From Bradyrhizobium sp. Tv2a-2 (GTDB lineage Bacteria; Pseudomonadota; Alphaproteobacteria; Rhizobiales; Xanthobacteraceae), in the NCBI RefSeq assembly GCF_000472425.1, contig NZ_AXAI01000011.1, positions 186,001-250,000 on the forward strand: a DNA stretch of 64,000 nt, written 5' to 3'. Positions within the stretch are counted from its first letter, which is position 1. The number at the start of each line of letters is the position of its first letter. Of the stretch, positions 16,815 through 24,468 are shown one piece after another. The notes under the pieces are model-generated. The model was given only the letters and a program-made list of their open reading frames with translations, had not been told where the DNA came from and searched no databases. A program made the position numbers and the translations under genes.

Positions 16815-17810
16815 ATGTCAGCGGGTGCAGCCGATTTCATATCTCTTCGATTTTCGACGCGCGAGCTCCCGGAGCGGATGCGCATCCCAATGTGGCGCGA
16901 GGAGTTTGGGCGAGGCATAGTCCACGCCGATATCGAGCCCTTATCGGACGTTCCGTTTCAGGCCGAAGCGACACTACACGCACTTGAAGGCTTGCGCACG
17001 CTCGCATTGAAGGGTTCGGCGATGTGCTTCAAGCGCTCGCAAACGAATATCGTTGATGGTGATGACTCGATCGGTCTCATCGTCAGCTGTTCCAGCAGGG
17101 CTCGGCTGTCGCAGTGCGGCCAGGAGATCGAGCTCAGCGCCGGCGATGCAATCGCGATTCTGCATTCAGAGCCCGTCACTGTCACCTATCTAGGAGGATT
17201 GCAATTTGGTCTGGCCGTGCCGCGCGACGCGCTTACGCCGCGCGTGTTGAATGTTGACAGCCACACCATGCGGCCGATTTCTCGCCGAACCGAGGCGCTC
17301 CGACTTCTCATGACTTATCTGAAGTCGGCACTGAAGGAGGGCGCTCTGGCTGCCCCCAACCTACGTGATGCGGTCGTCAGTCACATCCATGATCTCGCGG
17401 CGCTCGCAATCAGCGAGCGAGCTCCCTTGGGTGAGAGCAATGCGAGCGCTGTAGTGGCTGCGCGCCACGCCGCGGCCCTCGACCATATCGCGGTACACTT
17501 CCAGAACCCGGAGCTCAGCCTGGAGGTAGTAGCCGATAGCCAGGGTATCTCGCCTCGTTATCTGCAGCGGCTGATGGCGTCATCCGGAACGTCGTTCACG
17601 GGGTGCGTGAATGAGTTACGGTTGCAACGGGCCTTCACGTTGCTGATCGAGCCCCGCGGCGGCGCGCGCCGAATTTCCGACATCGCGCTGGAAGTCGGAT
17701 TTTCGGATATTTCGCATTTCAACCGACTATTCCGGGCCCGCTTCGGCTACTCGCCGCGTCACGTGCGCAGCGCCGGAAACGGTAGCTGCGACGCGGACCC
17801 CAATCCGTAA
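16815..17810 (+). CDS. AraC-family transcriptional regulator
   Basis: A 331-residue regulator with an N-terminal AraC-binding-like domain (about 20-200, with the cupin-like stretch QEIELSAGDAIAILHSEPVT). The C-terminal double helix-turn-helix spans about 225-325. The first helix-turn-helix includes LSLEVVADSQGISPRYLQRL. The second carries the family signature ISDIALEVGFSDISHFNRLF followed by RARFGYSPRHVR. It is preceded by a long AT-rich region and is not in an operon with neighbours. The ligand is unknown. The Rieske oxygenase 0.65 kb downstream is a possible target, but a small gene and a palindromic repeat intervene. Confidence 0.92.
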   Translation: MSAGAADFISLRFSTRELPERMRIPMWREEFGRGIVHADIEPLSDVPFQAEATLHALEGLRTLALKGSAMCFKRSQTNIVDGDDSIGLIVSCSSRARLSQCGQEIELSAGDAIAILHSEPVTVTYLGGLQFGLAVPRDALTPRVLNVDSHTMRPISRRTEALRLLMTYLKSALKEGALAAPNLRDAVVSHIHDLAALAISERAPLGESNASAVVAARHAAALDHIAVHFQNPELSLEVVADSQGISPRYLQRLMASSGTSFTGCVNELRLQRAFTLLIEPRGGARRISDIALEVGFSDISHFNRLFRARFGYSPRHVRSAGNGSCDADPNP

Positions 17811-18011
17811 GTGCCGCGAGCGGTACGCGAGAGCTTCAAACCTTGATTTAACCGGACAAGACGGGCCTCTTGGGCGATTCTGCGCCGCGGCTCGATGTCG
17901 AAAGCACCGCTTGCGCGTAAGAGCGGGAGTGCGAGAACAGGCGCCGTCCTCTCGACAGCGGCGCCCGTCCGCGGCAATTTGCCGGCATCAAGCCGGAAGG
18001 AAGCTGCCGCC

Positions 18012-18248
18012 ATGACCAAGCCTGTGAAAACCGAAGCCGAACTCGTCGCCATGGCCGTGGCGGAATTGAAGGTTCACGCCGATTGCCCCGACGGGATGGC
18101 GATTAGCGTCATCAAGAGCGACGACTCCTGGGAGTTCCGCGCTTCGGCCGATGCGGCGACAGTGGCAAAGCCCGGCTATCCCGAATGCGTCGCCATGCTG
18201 GTGCAGATCGGGGATCACCTGAGCAAGCAATATGATTTGAAGCAGTAG
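18012..18248 (+). CDS. Small hypothetical protein (78 aa)
   Basis: The ATG at 18012 follows a strong ribosome site (GGAAGGAAG, 18 to 9 nt upstream); longer in-frame starts are ignored. The 78-residue product is predicted soluble and alpha/beta. It includes LVAMAVAELKVHADCPDGMA and the patterned stretch ISVIKSDDSWEFRASADAAT. I do not recognise a named family, although the style is that of conserved Bradyrhizobium short proteins. A palindromic repeat follows 7 nt after the stop codon. Confidence 0.65.
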   Translation: MTKPVKTEAELVAMAVAELKVHADCPDGMAISVIKSDDSWEFRASADAATVAKPGYPECVAMLVQIGDHLSKQYDLKQ

Positions 18249-18254
18249 CCTCTT

Positions 18255-18328
18255 CGTCATTGCGAGGAGCGAAGCGACGACGGGGTCCGCCGCGAAGTCT
18301 GGATCGCGTCGCTTCGCTCGCAATGACG
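18255..18328. repeat. Palindromic intergenic repeat, GTCATTGCGAG family
   Basis: The ends are inverted: CGTCATTGCGAG at 18255-18266 pairs with CTCGCAATGACG at 18317-18328. Further internal pairing comes from GCGAAGCGAC with GTCGCTTCGC. The whole unit folds as one long hairpin, as REP-type elements do. It lies 7 nt after the stop of the 78-residue gene and may stabilise or terminate that transcript. Confidence 0.8.
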
Positions 18329-18462
18329 AGTTGGCACATCGCGCGATAATTGCTGCGAAGATTCCTGTAGGGAGGCGAAAGCTCTTAAGCTATCATCCGC
18401 TGCGGGAACTGCCTTCCATCGATCGCGGCGCCGGGCAACGGCCGTCAACGGGAGGGTGATCA

Positions 18463-19791
18463 ATGACGACTGCTCGCGATGGTGAGGAGCTCACGCGCGT
18501 CGGGGCGGGCACGGTGATGGGCGCCTTGATGCGCTGCTACTGGATGCCAGCCTTGATGTCGTCGGAGCTCAGGCCGGATGGTCCGCCGGTGCGGTTGATG
18601 CTGCTTGGCGAGAGGCTGATTGCGTTTCGCGACAGTGCGGGCAAGGTCGGCGTGATGGATCACCGCTGCCCCCACCGCTGCGCCTCGCTGTTTCTCGGGC
18701 GCAACGAGGAGGGGGGCTTACGCTGCATCTATCACGGCTGGAAGTTCGACGTCGAAGGCAACTGCATGGACATGCCGAGCGTGCCTCCGCCGGATTTCAA
18801 GCAGAAGGTCAAGGCAAAGGCCTATCGCACGATCGAGCGCGCCGGTGTTGTCTGGGTCTATATGGGCAGCGCCAGCGAGGCGCCGCCGCTGCCGGGCTTC
18901 GAAATTCTCGATTTGCCGGAGGACGAGATCCGCGTCAGCTTCATCCAGCGCGACTGCAATTATCTGCAGGCGCTGGAGGGTGAGATCGACACCTCGCATT
19001 TCGGCTTCCTGCACGCGGGCCATGTCGATGCCGATGAACTCGCCGCCGACGAGCCGCTGCGCTACACCGTCACCGACCGCGCGCCGCGCTATCATCTGCG
19101 CGAGGCGCCCTGGGGCACGCAGTATGCAGGCTACCGGCCCGCGAGCGCCGGGGGCACCTATTGGCGCTTTGCCAACTTCCTGTTTCCGTTCTGGACCCAG
19201 GCGCCGAACGGCGAGTTCGACAGCCATATGCATGCGCGCGCATGGGTGCCGCTCGACGACACTCACACCATGTATGTGTTCCTGTTCTGGAAGCGTGCGG
19301 TCTCGGCGATGTCGCTGCCGCAGCCGGCCTACAAGGACGGCACGCCGATCGGAGGCACGAGCCGTGGCAACCGCCTGCTGCCCAATTCGTCAGACTGGCT
19401 CGGCCGCTTCCGGATGGAGGCCAACGCAGGCAACGACTGGAACATTGATCGCGAAGCGCAGGCCAACGGCACCATCTACAGCGGCATCGACGGCATTCAT
19501 TTGCAGGACCAGGCGATCACCGAGAGCATGGGCCCGATCGTCGATCACGAATGGGAGCATTTGGCGCCGTCCGACCAGATGATCACGCGCACCCGCCGCC
19601 GCCTCCTGCTCGCCGCCCGCGCCCTGCGCGACACCGGCGCGATGCCACCGGGCGCGGAAGATGCCAGCATGTACCGTGGCGCCCGCAGCGGCTATTTCGT
19701 CAGCGACGATGCCGGCGATTGGCAGACGGTCTATGCCAACAGGCTGGCGGAAGCGGTGCATGCGCCGGCCGCAATGCGGGCAGCCGAGTGA
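18463..19791 (+). CDS. Rieske non-heme iron oxygenase, alpha subunit
   Basis: Aromatic-ring-hydroxylating or O-demethylating oxygenase of the phthalate-dioxygenase-like type, 442 residues. The Rieske [2Fe-2S] ligands are C69 and H71 (DHRCPHRC) and C88 and H91 (CIYHGWKFD). The catalytic domain shows the iron-site motif DTSHFGFLH, with D176 as bridging acid and H179/H184 as ligands. No ferredoxin, reductase or beta subunit is adjacent, so electrons must come from elsewhere. Substrate cannot be read from sequence. It converges on fliP and sits inside the segment that splits the flagellar genes. Confidence 0.92.
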   Translation: MTTARDGEELTRVGAGTVMGALMRCYWMPALMSSELRPDGPPVRLMLLGERLIAFRDSAGKVGVMDHRCPHRCASLFLGRNEEGGLRCIYHGWKFDVEGNCMDMPSVPPPDFKQKVKAKAYRTIERAGVVWVYMGSASEAPPLPGFEILDLPEDEIRVSFIQRDCNYLQALEGEIDTSHFGFLHAGHVDADELAADEPLRYTVTDRAPRYHLREAPWGTQYAGYRPASAGGTYWRFANFLFPFWTQAPNGEFDSHMHARAWVPLDDTHTMYVFLFWKRAVSAMSLPQPAYKDGTPIGGTSRGNRLLPNSSDWLGRFRMEANAGNDWNIDREAQANGTIYSGIDGIHLQDQAITESMGPIVDHEWEHLAPSDQMITRTRRRLLLAARALRDTGAMPPGAEDASMYRGARSGYFVSDDAGDWQTVYANRLAEAVHAPAAMRAAE

Positions 19792-19798
19792 GCGCCGC

Positions 19799-19866
19799 GT
19801 AAGGTGGGTAGAGCGAAGCCCACCATTGTCATAGCGCGTGAGGCGATGGGTTTCGCGGGGGTTCGC
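19799..19866. repeat. Short palindromic repeat between Rieske gene and fliP
   Basis: GGTGGGTAGAGCGAAGCCCACC forms a hairpin (arms GGTGGG and CCCACC). It is followed by a partial inverted echo, GATGGGTTTCGC. It lies in the 80-bp gap between the convergent Rieske and fliP genes, where it could act as a bidirectional terminator. There is no T-run. Confidence 0.55.
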
Positions 19867-19871
19867 CTCGC

Positions 19872-20627
19872 TCACCCGCCCCCGTAACTCTGCACAAGAC
19901 TGCCTGCAACCAGTGACCAGCCGTCGACCAACACGAAGAAAATCAGCTTGAATGGCAGCGAGATCGTGGCCGGTGGCAGCATCATCATGCCCATCGACAT
20001 CAGGATCGAGGCGACCACGAGGTCGATGATCAGGAAGGGCAGGAACAGCAAGAACCCGATCTCGAAGGCGCGCCTCAATTCGGAGATCATGAAGGCCGGC
20101 ACCAGGATGCGCAGCGACATCTCGTCGGGCGTTGCCGGCGGCGGCTCGCCGGAGAGATCCATGAACAGCCGCAGGTCCTTCTCGCGCACGTTCTTCTGCA
20201 TGAAGGCGCGCAAGGGTACGGAAGCGCGCTGCAGCGCCTCCTCAGCCGATATCTCGTTGTTGATGAGGGGGCGGATGCCGTCATCATAGGATTTCTGCAG
20301 CACGGGCCCCATCACGAAGGCGGTCAGAAACACCGCCAGCGCAATGATGACGGTGTTCGGCGGCGCGGTGGCCGTACCCATCGCGGTGCGCAAGAGCGAC
20401 AGCACCACGACGATGCGGGTGAACGACGTCATCATGATCAGGATCGACGGTGCGATCGACAGCACCGTCAAAAGCGCGATCAGCTGGATCGCGCGCTCGG
20501 TGACCCCGCCATTGGCGGGGCCGAGATTGATGCTGATGTCCTGGGCGAACGCCGCCGTGGCCAGTGAGCCGGCGGCGATCAGGACAGCAATGAACAAAAC
20601 TCTACGCGGAAGGCTGGCGGGTCTCAC
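19872..20627 (-). CDS. fliP: Flagellar export gate protein FliP
   Basis: FliP forms the core of the flagellar type III export gate with FliQ and FliR. The 251-residue protein has a cleavable signal peptide (VLFIAVLIAAGSLATAAFAQ). The conserved segments are LSIAPSILIMMTSFTRIVVV, LSLLRTAMGTATAPPNTVII and, near the C-terminus, GMMMLPPATISLPFKLIFFV. It overlaps fliO by 4 nt and is co-transcribed with it on the minus strand. fliQ and fliR lie 3 kb away on the opposite strand. Confidence 0.97.
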   Translation of the reverse strand: MRPASLPRRVLFIAVLIAAGSLATAAFAQDISINLGPANGGVTERAIQLIALLTVLSIAPSILIMMTSFTRIVVVLSLLRTAMGTATAPPNTVIIALAVFLTAFVMGPVLQKSYDDGIRPLINNEISAEEALQRASVPLRAFMQKNVREKDLRLFMDLSGEPPPATPDEMSLRILVPAFMISELRRAFEIGFLLFLPFLIIDLVVASILMSMGMMMLPPATISLPFKLIFFVLVDGWSLVAGSLVQSYGGG

Positions 20628-21688
20628 GAAGACGACGACTTCGGACGGCCCAGCAGTGACGCCATCTCGTCTTCGAGATTCTCAAAGTTGCTCTTCGGCG
20701 AGGCGGGGGCAGGCGACGGCACCGCAATCGGCGGCTCGCTGCGTGGCGTGGCCGCGCGCTCGCGGATCGGCGGCGGCTCGGGCGCAACTGGTGGTGCAGT
20801 GTCGGCGGGCGCGGGGCTAGCCGGACGGCGCAGGGCAGCTTCCAGCCGTTGGGCCATCTCGGCGAGGTTCTGGTCCGCGCTCTGCGCGGGCGTCGGCACC
20901 GGTGGGGCTGGCGGCGGCGGTGGAGGTGGCGGAGACGCGGCGCGTTCGCTCGGGCGCAACGGCGCCGGCTTCGCCGCCTCGGCGGCCGGGCGCGCGGGGC
21001 GCGGCGGCGGAGGTGGCATTATCGGTTCGCCGCGCGACGGCATGCGGGGAAGCACGGGCTCCGGCCGCTGCTCCAGTCTCGGCTCCGGCCTTGCTTCGGG
21101 TCTTGGTTCAGGCCTTGGCTCGGTCCTTGGCTCGGTCCTCTCCAGACGGGCGCCAAGCGACTCGGGCGCAAAGCCGGTCAGCGACTCGCTGCGGCGTTCA
21201 CTGGGCTGCGGCACCGGCCGCCGCAACTCATCGGCGAATGACGGACGATTCGGACGCGGTGGCGGCTCCGGCATCAACGGCGGCGGCTCGTGATGGTCGA
21301 ACGAATCGGCGCGGGCCGCCTCCGACTCATTCCAGGCGGTGTCGGGTAGTGGCGATGTTCGCGTCGGCTCGAGGGGAGCGACCGCCGGCGATATTCCGGG
21401 ACGCTGCGGCAGCTGTTCACGCGCCGGGCTCGCACGCACGATGTTGGATTCGACCACGATGTCGCTCGGGCCGCCGATCATCAAAAGGTGCTCGATATTG
21501 TCACGCCGGACCAGGACCAGACGTCGCCTGCCGTCCACCGCGGCGGCATCGATCACGGCAAGGCGCGGCATCCGCCCGCGATTCGTGTTGGCACCCAGCC
21601 GATTGCTTGCGAATCGACGCACCAGCCAGGCGGCCAGCGCAATCAGCGCCAGCACGGCCAGAAATGCGAAGATAAACGTCACTACCAT
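20624..21688 (-). CDS. fliO: FliO-like flagellar biosynthesis protein with long Pro/Arg-rich tail
   Basis: FliO helps assemble or stabilise the FliP ring. The 354-residue product has an N-terminal membrane helix (VVTFIFAFLAVLALIALAAW). A FliO/FliZ-type domain follows (MPRLAVIDAAAVDGRRRLVL and MIGGPSDIVVESNIV, about 39-90). The remaining 260 residues are low complexity: Pro/Arg/Glu-rich with tandem (R/T)EPRPEPRPEARPEP-type repeats near 190-215, then polyproline. Typical FliO is about 120-150 residues, so the tail is an unusual addition. Its 3' end overlaps the fliP start by 4 nt. Identification rests on the N-terminal domain and coupling to fliP. Confidence 0.85.
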   Translation of the reverse strand: MVVTFIFAFLAVLALIALAAWLVRRFASNRLGANTNRGRMPRLAVIDAAAVDGRRRLVLVRRDNIEHLLMIGGPSDIVVESNIVRASPAREQLPQRPGISPAVAPLEPTRTSPLPDTAWNESEAARADSFDHHEPPPLMPEPPPRPNRPSFADELRRPVPQPSERRSESLTGFAPESLGARLERTEPRTEPRPEPRPEARPEPRLEQRPEPVLPRMPSRGEPIMPPPPPRPARPAAEAAKPAPLRPSERAASPPPPPPPPAPPVPTPAQSADQNLAEMAQRLEAALRRPASPAPADTAPPVAPEPPPIRERAATPRSEPPIAVPSPAPASPKSNFENLEDEMASLLGRPKSSSS

Positions 21689-22049
21689 GGTCAGTCCCCG
21701 GCAAATCGCGCTTTCATCAAGCCTTTCGTAAGACCGCTTTGACCGAAGCAGCGAACGACGCCTGAGATCGAACCGTTAACCCTTTACGGCAAAAGCTGCC
21801 GCCCCGCATCCTTAATAACCCATGAATCGGTCGAACCAAAACGACTTCTTGGAGCGCGTAAGGGCGCGTGTGGAGGCGGTTAATGCAGCCTATGTGGCGA
21901 AATTGCGCTGCCCCGCATGCCCCGCATGCGCTGCGCTGCGAAAGTCCGTCCGATTACGGATAGCGATTTTAACCAGCTGTTAACCATACACGCGGCAAAT
22001 TCTACCTACCTTTCGGAACCCTCCGGAGGCGCGAAACGGAGCGGCCTCG
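21689..22049. promoter_or_regulatory. Divergent fliO / flgB control region with CtrA box
   Basis: This 361-bp gap without genes separates fliO-fliP (minus) from flgB onward (plus). At 21969-21984 it reads TTAACCAGCTGTTAAC, an exact TTAA-N7-TTAAC match to the CtrA consensus of alphaproteobacteria, 66 bp before the flgB start codon. It is followed by CGGCAAATTCTACCTACC, which resembles an element in the flgF/fliL region. Other TTAA tracts lie at 21773-21823. Regulation by CtrA is inferred from the motif. Confidence 0.75.
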
Positions 22050-22457
22050 ATGTCAATCAACGATCTTCCGGCCCTGTCGGTGTTGCGCACCAAGATGCGT
22101 TGGCACCAGGAGCGGCAGAGCGTTCTGTCGGAGAACGTCGCCAATTCGGATACGCCGAGCTTCAGGCCGCGCGACCTGGTCGCGCCCAAGTTCGACCAGA
22201 GTGGCGGTGTCACGGGCGCCATGGGGGCGCTGCCAATGTTGCGCACCAGCGCCGCCCATATCGCGCCCGCAGGCGGCAGCGGGGACAGCTTTGACCAGAA
22301 CAAGAAGGCCGGCTTCGAGACGCGGCCCGCCGGCAATGCCGTGAACATCGAGGACGAGATGCTCAAGGTCTCGGCCAACCAGATGGATTACGCCGCAGTG
22401 ACCCAGCTCTACTCGAAGAGCCTGCAGCTCATAAAGACCGCCATAGGCAAGAGTTGA
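22050..22457 (+). CDS. flgB: Flagellar proximal rod protein FlgB
   Basis: FlgB is the first proximal rod subunit. The 135-residue product has the rod signature SVLSENVANSDTPSFRPRDL near the N-terminus. The C-terminal NQMDYAAVTQLYSKSLQLIK helix is the hallmark of FlgB. Length is normal. It heads the plus-strand set flgB-flgC-fliE-fliQ-fliR-flhB and lies 66 bp after the CtrA box. The gap to flgC is 34 nt. Confidence 0.96.
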   Translation: MSINDLPALSVLRTKMRWHQERQSVLSENVANSDTPSFRPRDLVAPKFDQSGGVTGAMGALPMLRTSAAHIAPAGGSGDSFDQNKKAGFETRPAGNAVNIEDEMLKVSANQMDYAAVTQLYSKSLQLIKTAIGKS

Positions 22458-22491
22458 CGGCCGAAAGATTTAAGGAAAGGGACGGCGCAAA

Positions 22492-22917
22492 ATGGCCAGT
22501 GACGGAAGTGACTTCGCCCGCTCGATGGGGATTGCGACCTCCGGGCTGCGGGCCCAGGCCGGCCGCATGCGGGTGATCTCGGAAAACATCGCCAACGCCG
22601 ATTCCACTGCATCCAGCGCCGGCGGCGATCCCTATCGCCGCAAGGTGCCGACGTTTTCGTCCACGCTCGATCGTGCGCTTGACGCCAAGGTGGTGAGCCT
22701 CGGGCAGATCAAGCCGGACCAGTCGGATTTTCGCGTCAAGTACGAGCCCAGTAACCCGGCGGCGGATGCCTCCGGGAACGTCAAGTACCCCAATGTGAAC
22801 CCGTTGGTTGAGATGACCGACCTGCGCGATGCGCAGCGGTCCTACGAAGCGAACCTGAACGTCATAACCGCCACACGCCGGATGATCCAGCGTACGCTGG
22901 ACATCCTCAAGGCATAA
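22492..22917 (+). CDS. flgC: Flagellar proximal rod protein FlgC
   Basis: FlgC is a proximal rod subunit exported through the type III gate. The 141-residue protein shows SMGIATSGLRAQAGRMRVIS then ENIANADSTASSAGGDPYRR at the N-terminus. The C-terminal motif is PLVEMTDLRDAQRSYEANLN. It is preceded by AAGGAAAGGGA, a good ribosome site. Gene order flgB-flgC-fliE is universal in these systems and confirms the call. Confidence 0.97.
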   Translation: MASDGSDFARSMGIATSGLRAQAGRMRVISENIANADSTASSAGGDPYRRKVPTFSSTLDRALDAKVVSLGQIKPDQSDFRVKYEPSNPAADASGNVKYPNVNPLVEMTDLRDAQRSYEANLNVITATRRMIQRTLDILKA

Positions 22918-22934
22918 TAAGAAGGAAAAGTAAC

Positions 22935-23291
22935 ATGGCGTCACCCACTGTTGCTGCGAACGCCTACGCCAATCTCGCCCGCGTCCTTGAATCCGGCGGA
23001 GCCAGCAAGGGCAATGCGAACCTCGGCCGCATCATGGAAACCGGCGGTGCCAGCGCGGGCGCCGACGGCAACGGTCCCTCGTTCAGCACCGTGCTCAAGG
23101 ATGCGATCGGCAGTGTCTTGGAAGCCGGCCGCAAGTCCGACGCCCAGACGGTCGCCATGGCCAACGGCAAGGCCAACGTGATGGACGTGGTCACCGCGGT
23201 GGCCGAAACCGACGTCGCGGTGTCGACGCTGGTCTCGGTGCGCGACAAGGTGATCCAGGCCTACGAAGACATCATGAAGATGACGATCTGA
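22935..23291 (+). CDS. fliE: Flagellar hook-basal body protein FliE
   Basis: FliE connects the MS-ring and export gate to the rod. The 118-residue product has the conserved C-terminal domain (NVMDVVTAVAETDVAVSTLV then SVRDKVIQAYEDIMKMTI). The N-terminal part carries a near-duplicate of about 15 residues: ANLARVLESGGASKG (12-26) followed by ANLGRIMETGGASAG (28-42). The ribosome site AAGGAAAAG precedes the ATG. A palindromic repeat follows directly, separating fliE from fliQ. Confidence 0.95.
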   Translation: MASPTVAANAYANLARVLESGGASKGNANLGRIMETGGASAGADGNGPSFSTVLKDAIGSVLEAGRKSDAQTVAMANGKANVMDVVTAVAETDVAVSTLVSVRDKVIQAYEDIMKMTI

Positions 23292-23303
23292 TTCGTCGCG
23301 GGA

Positions 23304-23383
23304 CGTCATTCCGGGCGGTGCGCAGCACCGAACCCGGAACCTCAGGATTCCGGGTTCGCGCGTCGCGCGCCCCGGAATGACGA
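23304..23383. repeat. Palindromic repeat, GTCATTCCGGG family, inside the flagellar operon
   Basis: The left end CGTCATTCCGGG and right end CCCCGGAATGACG are inverted. Inner arms also pair (GAACCCGGAA with TTCCGGGTTC). It lies between fliE and fliQ, which otherwise belong to one plus-strand run. It may attenuate or stabilise mRNA there. Related copies are at about 28278, 30331 and 36758. Confidence 0.8.
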
Positions 23384-23406
23384 CAGGCGAGTATGGGGCA
23401 ATCACG

Positions 23407-23670
23407 ATGACCGGTGCTGAAACTCTCGACGTGGCGCGCGATGCGATCTGGACCATTGTGATTGTGTCGGCGCCGATGATGGTGGTCGGGCTCGTGGTCG
23501 GCGTGGTGGTGTCGCTGTTCCAGGCGTTGACCCAGATCCAGGAGCAGACGCTGGTGTTCGTGCCGAAGATCATCTCCATCTTCATCACGCTGCTGCTGGC
23601 GCTGCCGTTCATGGCGGACGCGCTGCACAGCCACATGATGCGGATCTCGTCGCGAATCATCGGCGGGTGA
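23407..23670 (+). CDS. fliQ: Flagellar export gate protein FliQ
   Basis: FliQ is an export-gate subunit with two membrane helices. The 87-residue product starts at the ATG at 23407 (MTGAETLDVARDAIWTIVIV). The ORF could be extended 10 codons upstream, but that would use repeat sequence. Conserved FliQ segments are PMMVVGLVVGVVVSLFQALT and QIQEQTLVFVPKIISIFITL. It is followed 17 nt later by fliR. Family and context are unambiguous. Confidence 0.96.
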   Translation: MTGAETLDVARDAIWTIVIVSAPMMVVGLVVGVVVSLFQALTQIQEQTLVFVPKIISIFITLLLALPFMADALHSHMMRISSRIIGG

Positions 23671-23687
23671 GGCAAAATGCGTAAATC

Positions 23688-24458
23688 ATGCGCATCGACA
23701 TCTCCTGGCTGCCGGCGCTCGCCGCCGCCTTCATGCTGGTCTTCGCCCGCGTCGCCGCCATGGTCATGCTGTTGCCTGCGCTGGGCGAGCAGAACATCCC
23801 GGTGCGCATCAAGCTTGCAGCCGCCGTGCTCCTGACCCTGATCATCCTGCCGCTGCACCAGCGCGATTTTCACATCGACATGCAATCGCTCTCCTCGCTG
23901 ATCGTCTTGATGGTGCAGGAGATCCTGATCGGCATCGTGCTCGGCGCGACCGCGCGCGTCACGATGTCGGCGCTGCAGGTCGCAGGCAGCATCATCGCCC
24001 AGCAGATGGGGCTCGGCTTCGTCACCTCGGTCGATCCGACGCAGGGCGAGCAGGGGCTCCTGGTCGGCAACTTCCTGACCATGCTCGGCGTCACCCTGCT
24101 GTTCGCAACCGACAGCCATCACCTGCTGATCGCCGCCTTGAACGACAGCTACAAGATCTTCGCGCCGGGCGAGGCGATTGCGACCGGGGATATCGCCTCG
24201 CTCGCCACCCAGGCCTTTGCCGCCGCCTTCAGGCTCGGGCTGCAGCTCGCCGCGCCGTTTCTGGTGTTCGGCCTCGTCTTCAACATCGGCCTCGGGGTGC
24301 TGGCGCGGCTGATGCCGCAGATGCAGGTCTATTTCGTCGGCGTGCCGCTCTCGATTCTCGCGGGCTTCCTGATCTTCGCCCTGGTGCTGACGGCGCTGAT
24401 GGGGACCTTCCTCGCCTATTTCGACGGCGTGGTGCACCAGATGCTGTCGCTGAAGTGA
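23688..24458 (+). CDS. fliR: Flagellar export gate protein FliR
   Basis: FliR completes the FliP-FliQ-FliR export gate. The 256-residue polytopic protein shows the family features FARVAAMVMLLPALGEQNIP near the N-terminus and QVAGSIIAQQMGLGFVTSVD in the middle. The C-terminal hydrophobic region is VYFVGVPLSILAGFLIFALV. About six membrane helices are expected. It is followed by flhB after 10 nt. Confidence 0.96.
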   Translation: MRIDISWLPALAAAFMLVFARVAAMVMLLPALGEQNIPVRIKLAAAVLLTLIILPLHQRDFHIDMQSLSSLIVLMVQEILIGIVLGATARVTMSALQVAGSIIAQQMGLGFVTSVDPTQGEQGLLVGNFLTMLGVTLLFATDSHHLLIAALNDSYKIFAPGEAIATGDIASLATQAFAAAFRLGLQLAAPFLVFGLVFNIGLGVLARLMPQMQVYFVGVPLSILAGFLIFALVLTALMGTFLAYFDGVVHQMLSLK

Positions 24459-24468
24459 GGGGCGATCG

